Below, in pieces: positions 13,201-26,300 of a stretch of 49,207 nucleotides of DNA. The translations under genes and the position numbers were made by a program. The notes below the pieces were generated by a model. It was not told where the DNA came from and did no database searches. It worked only from the letters and a program-made list of their open reading frames with translations. Within the stretch, counting starts at the first letter, position 1; each line of letters begins with the position of its first letter. The stretch is from Phoronis australis (lineage: Eukaryota; Phoronida; Phoronidae): contig NMRA01000439.1 of assembly GCA_002633005.1 (NCBI GenBank), forward strand, positions 270,169 through 319,375, read 5' to 3'.

Positions 13201-16200
13201 GAAACTGTTATTCAGGTCAAATCCAAGGATGTCCAAACATAAGAAAAGCCAAGTGGTGGGTGGGAAATGAAACTTAAAACAAAACATGATAGTTTAAACG
13301 GGAACTTTAGAAAAATTCAGGAAGTAAATGTACAGCCAGACTTAGGCGCAAGATACCGTGCGTGGACAAGTTTTGAATGCCGCGCCGAAACCAAATTCAG
13401 TCAGCAAAATCTCACCAATTTAGGACATGGTGGACAAGTGAAACTTTATGTAGGAAGAAATAAAAACATACTAATCTTAATTTCAACACCACAGCTACCA
13501 GACAACGCTTTGCAAAAATTGTGGACATTCACAGCAATGTTAGAAGCCTTTCAAAAATTAAAAATATCAATTTACGTATTATTTTTGTACAAACTGTGAG
13601 ATTTTACCAAAAGTCTTCTGAAATGAGAAGAGAAAGGGGAACTCAGACACACTAACTTGAAATGAAAGCCAACATAATAGTGACTGATGAAAGTCGAAGT
13701 TAAAATGCTCACATTTTGAAAGCAATGCCGGATGCAGGACATAGGCCAAATGTCAAACTTGGGACTCCAAGGTTCAAACGGGAGGTCAGGATCGTTGCGT
13801 TTGTCCTCGTAACAGCCAATCAGGATATTCTTTGTGTTCCCCTTAGGAATGCCTACAAAGATACACAGCAGAATTCAAAATCAGCAGGAAACATTCTGCC
13901 ACTCCTTAGCATTGTGAACACAAAAGGTGCCTTTCGATTGACCCAATTTCCAACTATGGCATGCAACATGGGCCGAGTTCTTAGGGAAAAAAAGCAATTT
14001 GTTTCATTCACGGATATTTTGAGACGATTATCGTATTTACATGAATTGTTTGAATATCTGCCTGCGAAACATTGTCACTCTGATGGCATGATGGTTGCAA
14101 AGAATTTATAGATAAAAGGTGAGAAATACCTCATTGCATAAAATTCATACAAGAATGTAAAACACTGCCCACCAACTACTCTAGCGCCATCTAGCAACAA
14201 GGCATACTTCATCGCATTGCAGCTACATCTGTTAGCGGCTATTGGCTGTACATAAGTGCTAACAGCACACAAGGGGGCTGGGTTTATCATTCATAACAAC
14301 GAGGCATGTCGCACAGGCAGTTCAACCTACCGTGACAACCGTAGACCTCCCATCTGAGAGCTATGAACTTGTTGAATGTGTCTGGGTATAGGCGGATGTA
14401 TCGGGCAGTGAACGGGCTCGACAGCAGGTACTTGCGAATAGTCTGCGCATCGTTGTTGCCAGTAAAGATCTGAAATACGTGTGCAATAAAGTATTTTCAA
14501 AAGTAACTATGAAGCGTGCTATACAGCGCAAGCCAAATGCAGACAAAATGACCCGGTATTCTACGTCATGACTGCTGGGTGGAAGTAGTCTTCCCTCATG
14601 ACTCGGAATGAACGAGAATGAACAGGAAGTAAGTAAGGTGCCAAAGTCATTCTGTACAAATATTTTCGCTGCCCTATAGTTATTAGCACTATTTTTTGCT
14701 GTTAACAGAATTAGCAAACACGACAGCAAGGAAAATGATATTTTGTCAGATTACACATGTCTTAAATTGTATTGGCCCAATATAAATGAACATGATAGAT
14801 GATAAACAAAAGACTGCTAAGACTGCAAATTAGTTAAGGTCTGAGAAAGTCAGTTTTGGAGTTTGCTGTTGTGTAAGATAGACTTTCTGAAGTTATTAGC
14901 TTTAATCATGCCTATAAAACAACAAAATAGTAGGTTTTGTCAGTTTTATCAGAAAATCAGTTTCCCGATATTGGCTTCCACTCACTTTGTAGATGAATTA
15001 ACGGAGATCAAGGCCCATGACCTTATCTGTTAAATAAACTTAAAATACTAAGCACCTGGTTGGTTCTTATAGCTATTGCAAAGTGTCGGACGGCAAAGTC
15101 GGACGGTGCTGAGGTCGTGGGTTAAAGTCCATCTCTGAGCTGATTTCAAAATTTAAACCATGTCGCCGCAAATGTCACTTTTAAGAGAAATGTTACCTTT
15201 TTAAAAATACTTTCATCCAATTTGGCACATTTTACCTAGACTATGAAAGGTAAAATTTAATCTTTCAGTCAATTTATTAACAAACAGCATGAAATTATGT
15301 ACCTTGCGTTTTCCAGCCTCCTGGTATGAGTACCATGTCTGACCATCGTTTCTGTACATTATGTAATACGTCTTCACCCAGGCATTGGTTCCTGTTCTCC
15401 CTCTGGTGGCCACTCCAGTGATGTACAGGCTAACTTCAAAGTCTACCTGCAACAACACAGTCAAACACATTTGAAATTACACAGAACTAAGTACAATTAC
15501 CAAGATATTGTTAAATGTAAAGTAATGGTCATTAGGTGAATACCGCGAATTTAAAAACCGGTCCCATGTATGTAGCCATGCCAGATGCTTTGTGCACATC
15601 TAAACGACCCAGTTTTCTCTTGTGAAAGTGGAGACAGCATCATGCTGAGAGTGAACTTCCGCTCCACGTTTGGTTGACTCGTGTTACAAATCAAACTTGC
15701 CTGAATTTACTACTGAAACTGTTTCTGGCCATTTTTGTTGCTACTTGGTGAATCTGTCTTCATTGTAAAAAAAGTCCACAATCCATTTTTGAAGCATCGA
15801 ACGTGGCTCAGAAATAATAACGTTACTTGTGCTAGCTTAATTCAAATCCGAGTCCTCCAGCGCACAGTTCCAAAACAAATGACTTACAACATAAATCTGC
15901 TGCCATGGTAATTGATATGGCCTAAGGCAAATCATTGGAGGACCTTACATGACTTGTCTGTTGATCAGACTCGTGCTTAACAGTCACACTTCAGATCACC
16001 TAACGTATGTTTAGTGACTATTCTAACAGGATGTGGAGTACATGTGACCTCAAAACTCTTAGTGGGCGGGGCCTGAAAACTGATCACACTGACCTGGATC
16101 CATTGTCCTCCACTGTCAACCTTGGGAGTCCACGCCCCTGGCAAGCCATTGGCTCTGACGGTGTTGAGGCGGGACCTGGACGGAGTGTGAGCATTGGTGT

Positions 16201-19200
16201 ATTGTGAGCTGGCTGTCAGTTGAGAGTCCAGAACCTTGTGTGGTCCATCAATCAGAGGAATGGGTTCACAGCCTGGAATGGGAGGATGTTTAGCCTGATT
16301 GGTCATTTCACCCGTCAATCATGTAACAAAATTCACAAAGTTGCGCCCATGAAACAAAGAAATATTAGAAGGCAAAGTGTTAATATTTACAAAATTTCTA
16401 CAAAAATTTCATGCTTTTCATGGTATTACTTTTACCAAAATGACTATAAAGTCCCTAAACTTATATACATCTGGGTGCAAAAGGACAGGTTATCTAACAA
16501 ATCGTGACAGCAATCATTCCCTATGTTTAGCTGTGAATAATCTAGAACCGACGTGGAAGTATAGATCACGAACATCTTTAAGTCTGGCCTGCACACCACT
16601 TGTTGGCCACGTCATGTGACCTTATGAACTTAAGTCTGGAAAGACTTCTGCCCCGACCGGGACTCAAACCCGGGACCTTCTGCTAACTGTGCAGACACTC
16701 TAGTCCACTAGTACTGCTGAGCCATAGGGACTTATGTTCATTATAGGTCACATTATGTTCATTATAGGTCACGTGATGTGGCTAACAGGTCACATGCACA
16801 TCAAACTTAAAAAATGTTTGTGAAGCTTAACAACGCAACTGAAACTTAGTTTTTTAAAATAAGGGGATATATCGACCTGACCAGCCAAATGAATGCACGG
16901 TCACTTGGTGGAAATCGATATCAACAGAAGGAGTTCAAAGAGGGCAACGTTGTGACCTATTGCTTGTGTTACGTTACATCATAAAATCATGCAATTTTTG
17001 GAAATTCTTCTACAAAATCATACATGTAAATGTGCATATAAAACCTTTTTCATGGTGTACCTGCAGTCAATATTGTGTTGACCAGCTACAGTATAAACTT
17101 GTTGTAAACAGATTGCTAAAATCACTGAATACCAATTTGACATTCCTCACCTAGAGTACAGCCAATCACGTCGAACCTCAAGGAGACATGAGACACAAAG
17201 GTCGAGGGGTAGAGTCGCACATAGCGGGCAACGAATGGTGACGCAAACATATTGACCACTGTCGAATTCTGATCAGTGTTGCCCGTGAATGCCTGCAAGT
17301 ATTTATTAGGTTAGCGAGTGTGCAAATCTAGAGTAACTATAATGTAATCACCAAGTTTAGCAGATGATTCACAAGATACTAGCTTCAAAATGTGATGAAT
17401 ATTTTCAGTCATCCAGTTGAGTTAATTGTATAAAAATAAATCAATTACTGGACTTACGGTTTACTGAGATGGCTATGTTACGGAGAGGTGGTTCAGGAGA
17501 GGTGTCAAGGAAGCAATTTAATATAAAGCAGTTGAGAATCCTAGCCTAAACAGACAGGGGGGCCTGAGGTTTCTGTTGCCAAGGACGTGGGATGGGGCAC
17601 TAAAGAGTATCCCGCATAAACTGTGCTATGGATCACATGACGAGTCACGTGACACCTCAGTGGCGTGATGAAAACCTCAAGAGAAGGACGTAACGTAGCC
17701 ATCTCAATAAACCGTAAGTCTAGTAATTGATTTATTTTTCTAGATAAGCTCCAAAATGTCTTATCTAAAACAACTAATTGAATATTGAGAGTGTTCAAAC
17801 AATAACTCAGCTCCCTTTGCAACTGTCAAGTCACTTTGGGATACAGTTAAGTTACCGATACTTCATTTGCCATTTTTACAAGAATGTACAAAACGCAGAT
17901 TTTTTCTCTCACTTTTCAAAAGTACAAGAAACTGAACAACAGAGATAAAAATTAAGATGCTGTTTTTCTCACATTTTCATTTGTTGGTTGAGCTCGTTAG
18001 CTACATCAGCACCGTTATTACATAAATGCCCAAATGTTCACATCAAAGAACCCTGCGATATCAAAGCCGTGGGAATTTTGTTACAGTTTTAACATTTTGA
18101 AAATTAAATAAAGAGTTGAACTTTGTATTTTCAAATCACCATTTCACACAAAAAATAATGCTAATAGCAAGCCCACACTTGTGAAAATGACAACAGCTTT
18201 GAACAGTGCTCTAATAAATAAATGTTGTATGCTCACTAGCCAAACACTAGCGACATCTTGTGTTGTCCTACAAAATTCACTACCTCATCATAAGTGAGTA
18301 CCACCCACAACATAATCCATCACACACAAACACCAGCCTACCTTGACCTGTCCAAAAGGCTCTTGGTAAAACGTGGGCACCGTCTCGCCAGACTTCCAGT
18401 ACGCCACCTTGTATGATGTGACCCACTCCGGTGCGTCACTACGACCCTGGGTGACCACCCCGCGGATACGTAAATCTAGACCCAGGTCAACCTTAAATAA
18501 CAAATTGGGTGAACTAGTAGGAAAAAGAATACTATCTTAAATACCTAAGGCAAAAACATTTTTCTTTCACTGACCTTGGGAGACACAGAAAGCCAGAAAA
18601 GCAAGTTCCCAAGAACCGACTATGTTAAAAAGTTGAAAATGATGGGCCTAGCAAGGTGGCCACTGTTTTTGCTTCAGAGGATGGTGTTTTAATAAACAAA
18701 GAAACATGTCAAGCCAGTTTGAATCCATCGTTGTTTTTATTAACAAATGCAACAAATTGCTATCATGGAGATGGACAAATAACTGAGCAAACAGCTAATC
18801 ATAAAATTAGAGTACCATCAACCATAAAAGTAAGATGTTTTATCAAACCTTGCATGGTTGTAATAAAATTTATAGGCTGGACCAATGAAACTTTGTTAGG
18901 ATTACAGATTTTTCTTATAAGAAATACTGTACAATTCTATTTTATTATAGAGAGAAAGAGGATAAAATGAGATGCAAATTACAGAAAAATAGATTAACTT
19001 TTTTAGTTCAAAATTCATTAAGAGATTCATTTAATTTTAATTTCAACACAAAGGAGATACCTGAATGTATTGATTACTAGAACTGCCAGAGGACCAGCCC
19101 CCAGCTAGGTTGTTACTTTTCTGCATATCAATACGCCCACGGGCAGCTGGACTGGTACTACTTTCACTAGAGGCAGTCAGGGCACTGTCATCTGCTTTCA

Positions 19201-22200
19201 CATCACCGTTGACAAGGTATTCTCCAACGCACTCAGAGTCTGGGAAAAGTCAACATTAACCAACAACTGTCACAGAAACCACGACAGTAAACACAGAGAC
19301 CACAGAGCAACATGAGGCTGATCTGAGAGAATGTGGTGGTAAAAAATTCTGTCAGGAAATTTTTATTTGAATACAGCCAAGGTCAGTGAGCACCTCGGAA
19401 TGAACATGGTCGTTTTGATGTTCTTTGCTCCTTTGCACTTAAGATTAAGTATTTTAATCCTTACAACACAATTTACATGGCTGAATGCAAAAACGATCTG
19501 ATGTCAGCCATGTAGTTCTTATGACAATGACAAAACATGACTACCTTGTTTGGTAATTTGACCTAGATAATTAGCATATAATTTGACCTAGATAATTTGC
19601 AGGTAATTTGACCTAGATTATTAGCATGATTAGAAAAAAACTGTAAGTAATACTAACATTGTCAGGATATTTGATAATCAATGACATTATACATTCTGCC
19701 TGGCAATCGTTTCCTGATTGACCAGTGTATTCTATAGAGCCAACAAGCAGGGCTGGTTCTGGTCTGTGGTATCCCAACTCATTTTGAGACCAGTGCTCAG
19801 CGACCAAAAAAGCAGGATTTGCCAAGCAACAAGTCCCACATTATTTTTGCTCGTCTCAGGTTGATTTTCTTGTTTTTTTAAAAAGTGAGCACCTAATTTA
19901 ATGCACCACCAATTTTATTTTCAAAAAAAAAACAACACAGAACCAACTAATATGCTTCTTTTGGCCTCAGCACTAACAAAGCAAAATAGGTTGAGCGCAA
20001 TAAAACAAGAACACAGCACTCTGCTTCGCGACAACTGGCATAGTTATTTTGGCAACCAAATACAATGCCAGCATGGCAATTTGTCGTAACTACGGGATAT
20101 GGAATGACCAATGACAAAGAAGAGGAAAAATTTCCAGGTGATGTATCGTTCCACAATAAATAGGCTTGTGTGATAGAACTATTTTTTTATTTTAAAATTT
20201 AACTGAAATATACGTTTTCATGAATAAAGTCAAAATAGTGATAAAAAGAGACGAAACAAGAGGAAACTGGAAATCAAATAAGATGAAATTGAAACCACAA
20301 AAAGAGGAAATCCACATAAAAGAGGAAAATTCCAGGCCCTGTAACTAGTATGGCAGTGAGTCTCTTTCAACTTCGGTAATATCTTATTAACTTAGGACAT
20401 GAAGAAACAATACTTTAAAAATTATAGTGAGCATTCACAGCAATGTTAGAAGCCTTTGAAAAACGAAAATGTGCAATTTTGTGCAAATTTTTTGCCTGAA
20501 ATTGTCAAGATTTTACCGTATTCGATGAACCTTATTTCACCAGGGGACGCCAAAGTTCTTATGGCACATGAGAAAGAAAAAGTGGTACCTGCGATGCATC
20601 CCAAAATCTCCCATCTCAAAGAAGGCCTGTTGTTCCAGGTCTCTGGCCTGATTCTGACGTAACGTGCCTCGAACGGGTAGGTCAGGTTGTGCTGCACTTT
20701 TGTACTTCGGTCGATATTGGCTTTGAACATCTACGAAGAAATGACATGTGACCGAACATCGTGACAACATAGGATGTCCCTAACACTGATGCCTAAGACT
20801 GTGTAGTTTGAATCAAAATGACTATGAAGTGAGCTAATATACTTTAAGGATGCCTTATGCTTCAGCAAAAGGAGTGTTATATTATCAGGTCAGGATTAAG
20901 CCAGTCGCTCGTGAGACCATTGGGTGTTTTGAGTTTATTAATTGCTTTTTGACAAGTGGCAATGAAATTTTGCTCTTGTTAAACTGCATGTCTTGTGTAC
21001 CATAATGCAAATCTGTTAATGCCCTCTGTGGATAACTCATGTGCAATGTGGGTACTACATTAACATTATGTTGATTAACAAAAATAAATAAAATAAGATT
21101 ACAAAAACTGCTTTAAAGTGGAGGACAGAGCCAGGGGGGTCAACACCCTTTGTGGAAATGCCAGTTGTGTTAAGAGAGCCCAGAAAATGTTCCAATCCAT
21201 GAGGTCAGCTATGGTGCGAGTGGCCTGGGGGTGGAGTTAAAGTACTCTGTGGAAAGTTCAATTGTGTTGTGAGACCCCAGAAACAAATTCCATTCCATGA
21301 GCTAATAAGGCAACTATGGAAGGCAGGATCAGAGGCAGGGATAGCACTCTCCATGGAAATGCCAATCGTGTTGTGAGACATCAGGACTTCATAAAGTGGG
21401 TGGAGCTAGGGGCGGAGTTAACACCACAACAAACCTTGACAGTTCCTACAGGATCCTGGTAATGCGTCCACCTAGTGGAGTCCGCATACTTGTATTCCAT
21501 CCAGTAGCTGGTCACCCATTCATCGGCGTCACTGCGACCTTGCGTGACCAGACCTTTTACCACAATGGGTACCGAGAAATCTGCCATTATCCACTCAGAC
21601 TTGGATGTTGTGGTCTTCGGTGCCCAACCCCCTCGGTCTGTGGAAGATATTAAACTCAAACATGGTACATGCATGGGCAACAAAACAAGAATAGATCATA
21701 CCAATTATTCACTGTGATCAAGCTTTACAACCAAACAGTATAGGCAACAATTACCAATTTTTACAAAAAAATAACAACCCCAACATTATGGCACAATTCC
21801 AAGTAACAATAACTAATAATCAGAATAAATTATAAAAACAACAATTATAACACTCATAATAGTACAAAATTTAAACAATTAATGTCAATGATATAATGCA
21901 AAAATAAAATTAATGGTATTTTAGCTTAGCTCAACCCAGTGAAAACAAAAACTGAAAGGGACTTCAAACTCATGTCTGTTAAAACCTGCCAAAATTGTGA
22001 CATTACACAACACTTTGTATGGATCATTCTAGAACCTGACTTCCATTCTTTTGTTCTCAATGTTTCTCTTTAACAACCTCAATCAGCTATACAATACTGT
22101 TTACTATAAAGCTTTACATACTTAAGGGGTTGTCAAACCGCCAGGTGCCAGCTATTCCTTGTCCAGTGTAGACAGCCACGCCCCCGACCTTATAAGGAGA

Positions 22201-23309
22201 AGGGTCCTGCCAGCTCATGAACACGGAGTTAGCGTCCAGTGGATTGTCACCAGTGCCCACCTTGAAACAAGAGAAGTAGATGATAATTATCGAGCAATGG
22301 TGCTGCTTTGAAGCTTTCATAAATCATTTTGATTAAAATCAATTAATATCAAGAAATAGTGAAAACGAATCACTTTTAAACAAAAATGTTAACTATATGT
22401 TGATTTCCTTGAGCAGATCATAATGTGCCCACTAATCATAAATCTCTGCAAAACTTTATATGTATTAAGACGACAAGAAAAGAAACAATATTTCTTATTT
22501 GGTCAATATTCAGACAACAAACCAAGTTTTACTGAGCGAGAACACAGTAAAGAAAGCACACAGATCTATCAACAATCTCAGTCAGCACCCCAGCTTCCAA
22601 ACAAACCAATCATGGACGTTAAAGCAAGCCTAAATTGTTGGTAGTTTGTTATTGTGTACTGTTACCTTGATGAAAGCTCCCGCCCAAGAGATCCAGAACT
22701 TCTTGAATGAGTTAGCACTGACCATGGAGCCCATAACAGAGGTCTTGGGGTTGTCTTGTATTGCGTTGCGAATCGCACTTTTACTATTGCCCCAGCCTCC
22801 AATGACTATTTCGTATGACGACTTGTCGGTCGAGCTATCGGGGTCGGCCTTCAGGTTAATGTGGGCATCGCTGGTACCTGGGGCAAGAGGTAAGGGATAT
22901 AACCAGGAGAGAGCAAGGGTGGCAAATGTAGCTTCAAAGTTGTGACAGTAAGAATTCGTCACTTAACAAAATATTCAACAGTGTGCTGTACAAGATGAAA
23001 TAAACCAGTTAAGAGTCACTTCACTGTCATGTGATCACCTACCCTTGAACTGGAATGTGATAGAGGTGGAGGCCAGAAGGTGGAGACCGGTGACAGGGGT
23101 GTAGTCCGTCTCATCTCTGGTGTTCAGGGTAATCACTCTCTGCGTACCTATAGGAAAGGTGTAGACATATGAAAACAATGTTCGGGTACATAGACGTAAC
23201 TGATAGGCGGTGAGCGCGGGACTCGCCCCCTGATTCGGACAAAACAGAGAAAAATGTAGGCAGGCTCAGAGAAAAAATAAGGGCTGGGAAAAGTCATTAA
23301 TTGCCCCAG

Positions 23310-23342
<33 letters not shown>

Positions 23343-26300
23343 NGTATGACATTTTTTTGTAGTTGTTCCAAAACTTTAATGTAACTTCACTGGTCCACTT
23401 ATGAGAACTAAACCAATCACCAACAAGGGTGCAACTTTAAGCCAAATCTCTTACCAGCAGTGGTGAAATCCAGCCTTGAGTTTTGAGGTCCATGATTTAT
23501 GTCAATTGAAGACGAGGAAGTGATGCGGTCATCTGTTATCCAGTGGTTGCCTGATATCATGGCTTGGGCTTCACAGTCAGTTGGTGTGACAGAGGTGGCG
23601 AAAGGTTCAGTGGAGGGGGTAGGAGCATTAGCTGGAATAGAGCTGGTTGATCAAGCTTTTGATGTGACTTAATCATTTCAAACATAATTGTATATATTAA
23701 AGTTATATAAAATAATTGCAGGTGGTTTGGTACATTGTGTGTACCAGATGTGCGCAGGCCACTGAGGTGGACCCATTGCACAGATCACCTGGAACCGATT
23801 TTATGCTATTATTAATATAAAGACAAAACCGAGCTGAGGACCTGAAGACCTGATTAGAGGATGTACCCTAGAGGGACTCGAACCTACAAACTTCGGAACA
23901 TCCAATCGCAGAAATGGCCAATCAGATTCACATGAAACTTTCATATACTACGCTTTATACACTGTTTTCTGAACGCTGTTTGGAATTGTTTTTAAAATGT
24001 TCCACTTTTGCATGAGGGGCTATGTAAATAAGACATATATGATCTTTATGAAAATTTTTTAAAGAAATACAAAATGAAAATGAAACACTAATTTAGAAAC
24101 CTGTACCAGGGTTTTTGAGATTTTATTTCAAACTTTTATATCATACGGAACTTGAACATGTTAGTGATCCTGTTAATTTGCTATGAATGCACCTTTCTTT
24201 TTTGCTATTTTTTTTAAAACGCAAGGTCACATGACCTAACTAGTGCCGGATTGGTATAAAGTCAAAAATCAAAATTCTACGGAATTTGCACTTTCAGAAA
24301 ATACATACGTTTGCTGAGGTAAATTCCACAGTTTTGTAGATACAAAGGCTAAATGTAAAGACTTGTCGATTGGTCCTACATAAACTTAAACCAGCATAAA
24401 AAGCAGCACTATCTAAATGTGATTTATATCACACAAATGAGTGAGCACACGAAATGATAAAACATTTTTTAAATAAAATATTCTAGAAATGCTAGATGCA
24501 ATACAGAAACTCACTCAAAAATGAATTACTGATGCCATGCCTGCTCCGTTTGCACTCAGGTATAATTAATGCACTTTTCTGCCACCTATTCACCTCCTCT
24601 GAATACAATGTGCTCCTTGCAGAAAACAACATCATAAAATAACTCAGTAACAACACCACACTAGAAAAATCTTCTCAAGAATCTTTTAAAGCGGTAATAA
24701 AACAGCTTTTTTGTTTGGACCATTTACCGATGTGAAACTGATTTCAGCTTGTTCCCAACTTAAAAGTGAAGTGGTTTCTGGGCTTTTACGAAAGGGAGAA
24801 CCATGTTATTGCTTAAGACCAAGCATGCATAGAGCACCAAATGACCAGTTATGACAAGACAACTTAGTGTTGCCTAATTTCAAGCAACAACAAAGTGAGT
24901 CGTAACGGTAAACAGATTAATTAATCTTGCTTTTGTGACTTGAGACAGAGGACAGAAATTTGGTCTTACGGCCCCACGTCACCATCGCTGAAAAAAGGCT
25001 TAGCCAAGTAATTACGAACACATCACAGACTAGAATAATTTATAGAAATTATCTCTACTAACGTCTAAGTGAGTGTATATTCTCAGAGATTTTGCATTTT
25101 AGCTCAAGTGAGATTGAAATGGTTGTGTGAAGCCTGAGACTAACTTTCTGACTTAAGTCACTTTCCATGAAACAGACCTCAGGTTTATAAAAGACTTAAA
25201 TATTCAAATTTGGGCGACAGGTGTTGTACGTTGCTAGATAGTAATTAGGACTCCCAAGAAAAATAACTAGGACATAAGTTTACTGTGACAGGTGTTCTTC
25301 AAAATTATTGCTGAATCAATTACCAAACACAAGCCTGACTTACTTGGCTTCTCACAGATGTAGCGGTACTTGCTGAAACATTTGGCGTCGTTCCATTTCC
25401 CACCCAAGAATGAGGCGATCACGACGCAGTCTTCACCGCCGTCGTAACCGTTGGGCTCTCCTGAATGATTAACACAGGTGAAAATAAACAAACCAGGTAC
25501 TAAAAGTACACAAAGAGTGTACATTTGATTGGTACGTACTAAGTAAAATGTCGACATAATACGGTACAACCATGGACTCCTTGGACCAACAAATAGGTAC
25601 ACTGACACAGAATGATTAAGTGACCTATCGCAAGCTCTGCACCCTTGTAAAAAGTAACCGACAATTGTTGTTCGTCTGGTAAAATGGCGACTTGGAAGTA
25701 GATGAAGGTGTGTCAAGAACGATGCCTTCTGATTGGTCAGCTAAAATGTCAATCAAAATCCTGGCGATAGGTTGACCCCATAGCTCATTGGGTTGACCTA
25801 TCGCAAGCTCCGCCCCCTTGTGAAAAGTCACTGACAACGTGTTGTTTGTCGGGTAAAATGGCGGCTTGGAAACTGTCAACGAACCAGCAATTTCTGCTCA
25901 ATAAACATACCATAACAGGAACCTTTTTTTTACTAACAGAATGTGTGTGATTAAAAATGATTAAGGTGTTGAAGCTTTTGAAACTGGGGAAAATTTTTTA
26001 GAAGAACAGAAATTGTTCATCCAATTACACGCACTGTGTGTTTCATTAGAAATTTTTGTGGGCATATTTGCAAATGTACCTCCCTGCAAACAGCTTCGCT
26101 ACAGGTACCCTCATTCGGCAGTTTGACCGAGTGTGGGTCACTCATACCTGGATGCCAGTTCAGGTATCTGAACGGTGATCCATCGGACCAGCTCCAGCCA
26201 CCCTCAGCTCCGAGGTCGTTACCCCCAATCCAGAAGTTCCCGGCGCTCAACACATAGGTCAACATGATACCTAGGAAAGTTCAATAGGTAAAATTACAGG

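Noticed and set aside
14361-14729. 122-codon minus-strand open frame covering exon 29
   Set aside because: It is in a different frame from the discoidin reading (ARYIRLYPDTF) and continues into the intron.
16648-16732. Functional tRNA gene
   Set aside because: A and B boxes are good, but the acceptor ends do not pair and no standard anticodon stem is seen. Listed as a tRNA-derived repeat instead.
19553-19627. CRISPR-like direct repeats
   Set aside because: Three units with hardly any spacer, in an animal intron. An ordinary minisatellite.
23310-23343. C33 tract as a biological poly(C) element of defined length
   Set aside because: It is followed by an N, so the length is probably a base-calling or assembly limit. 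Kept only as a repeat of uncertain size.
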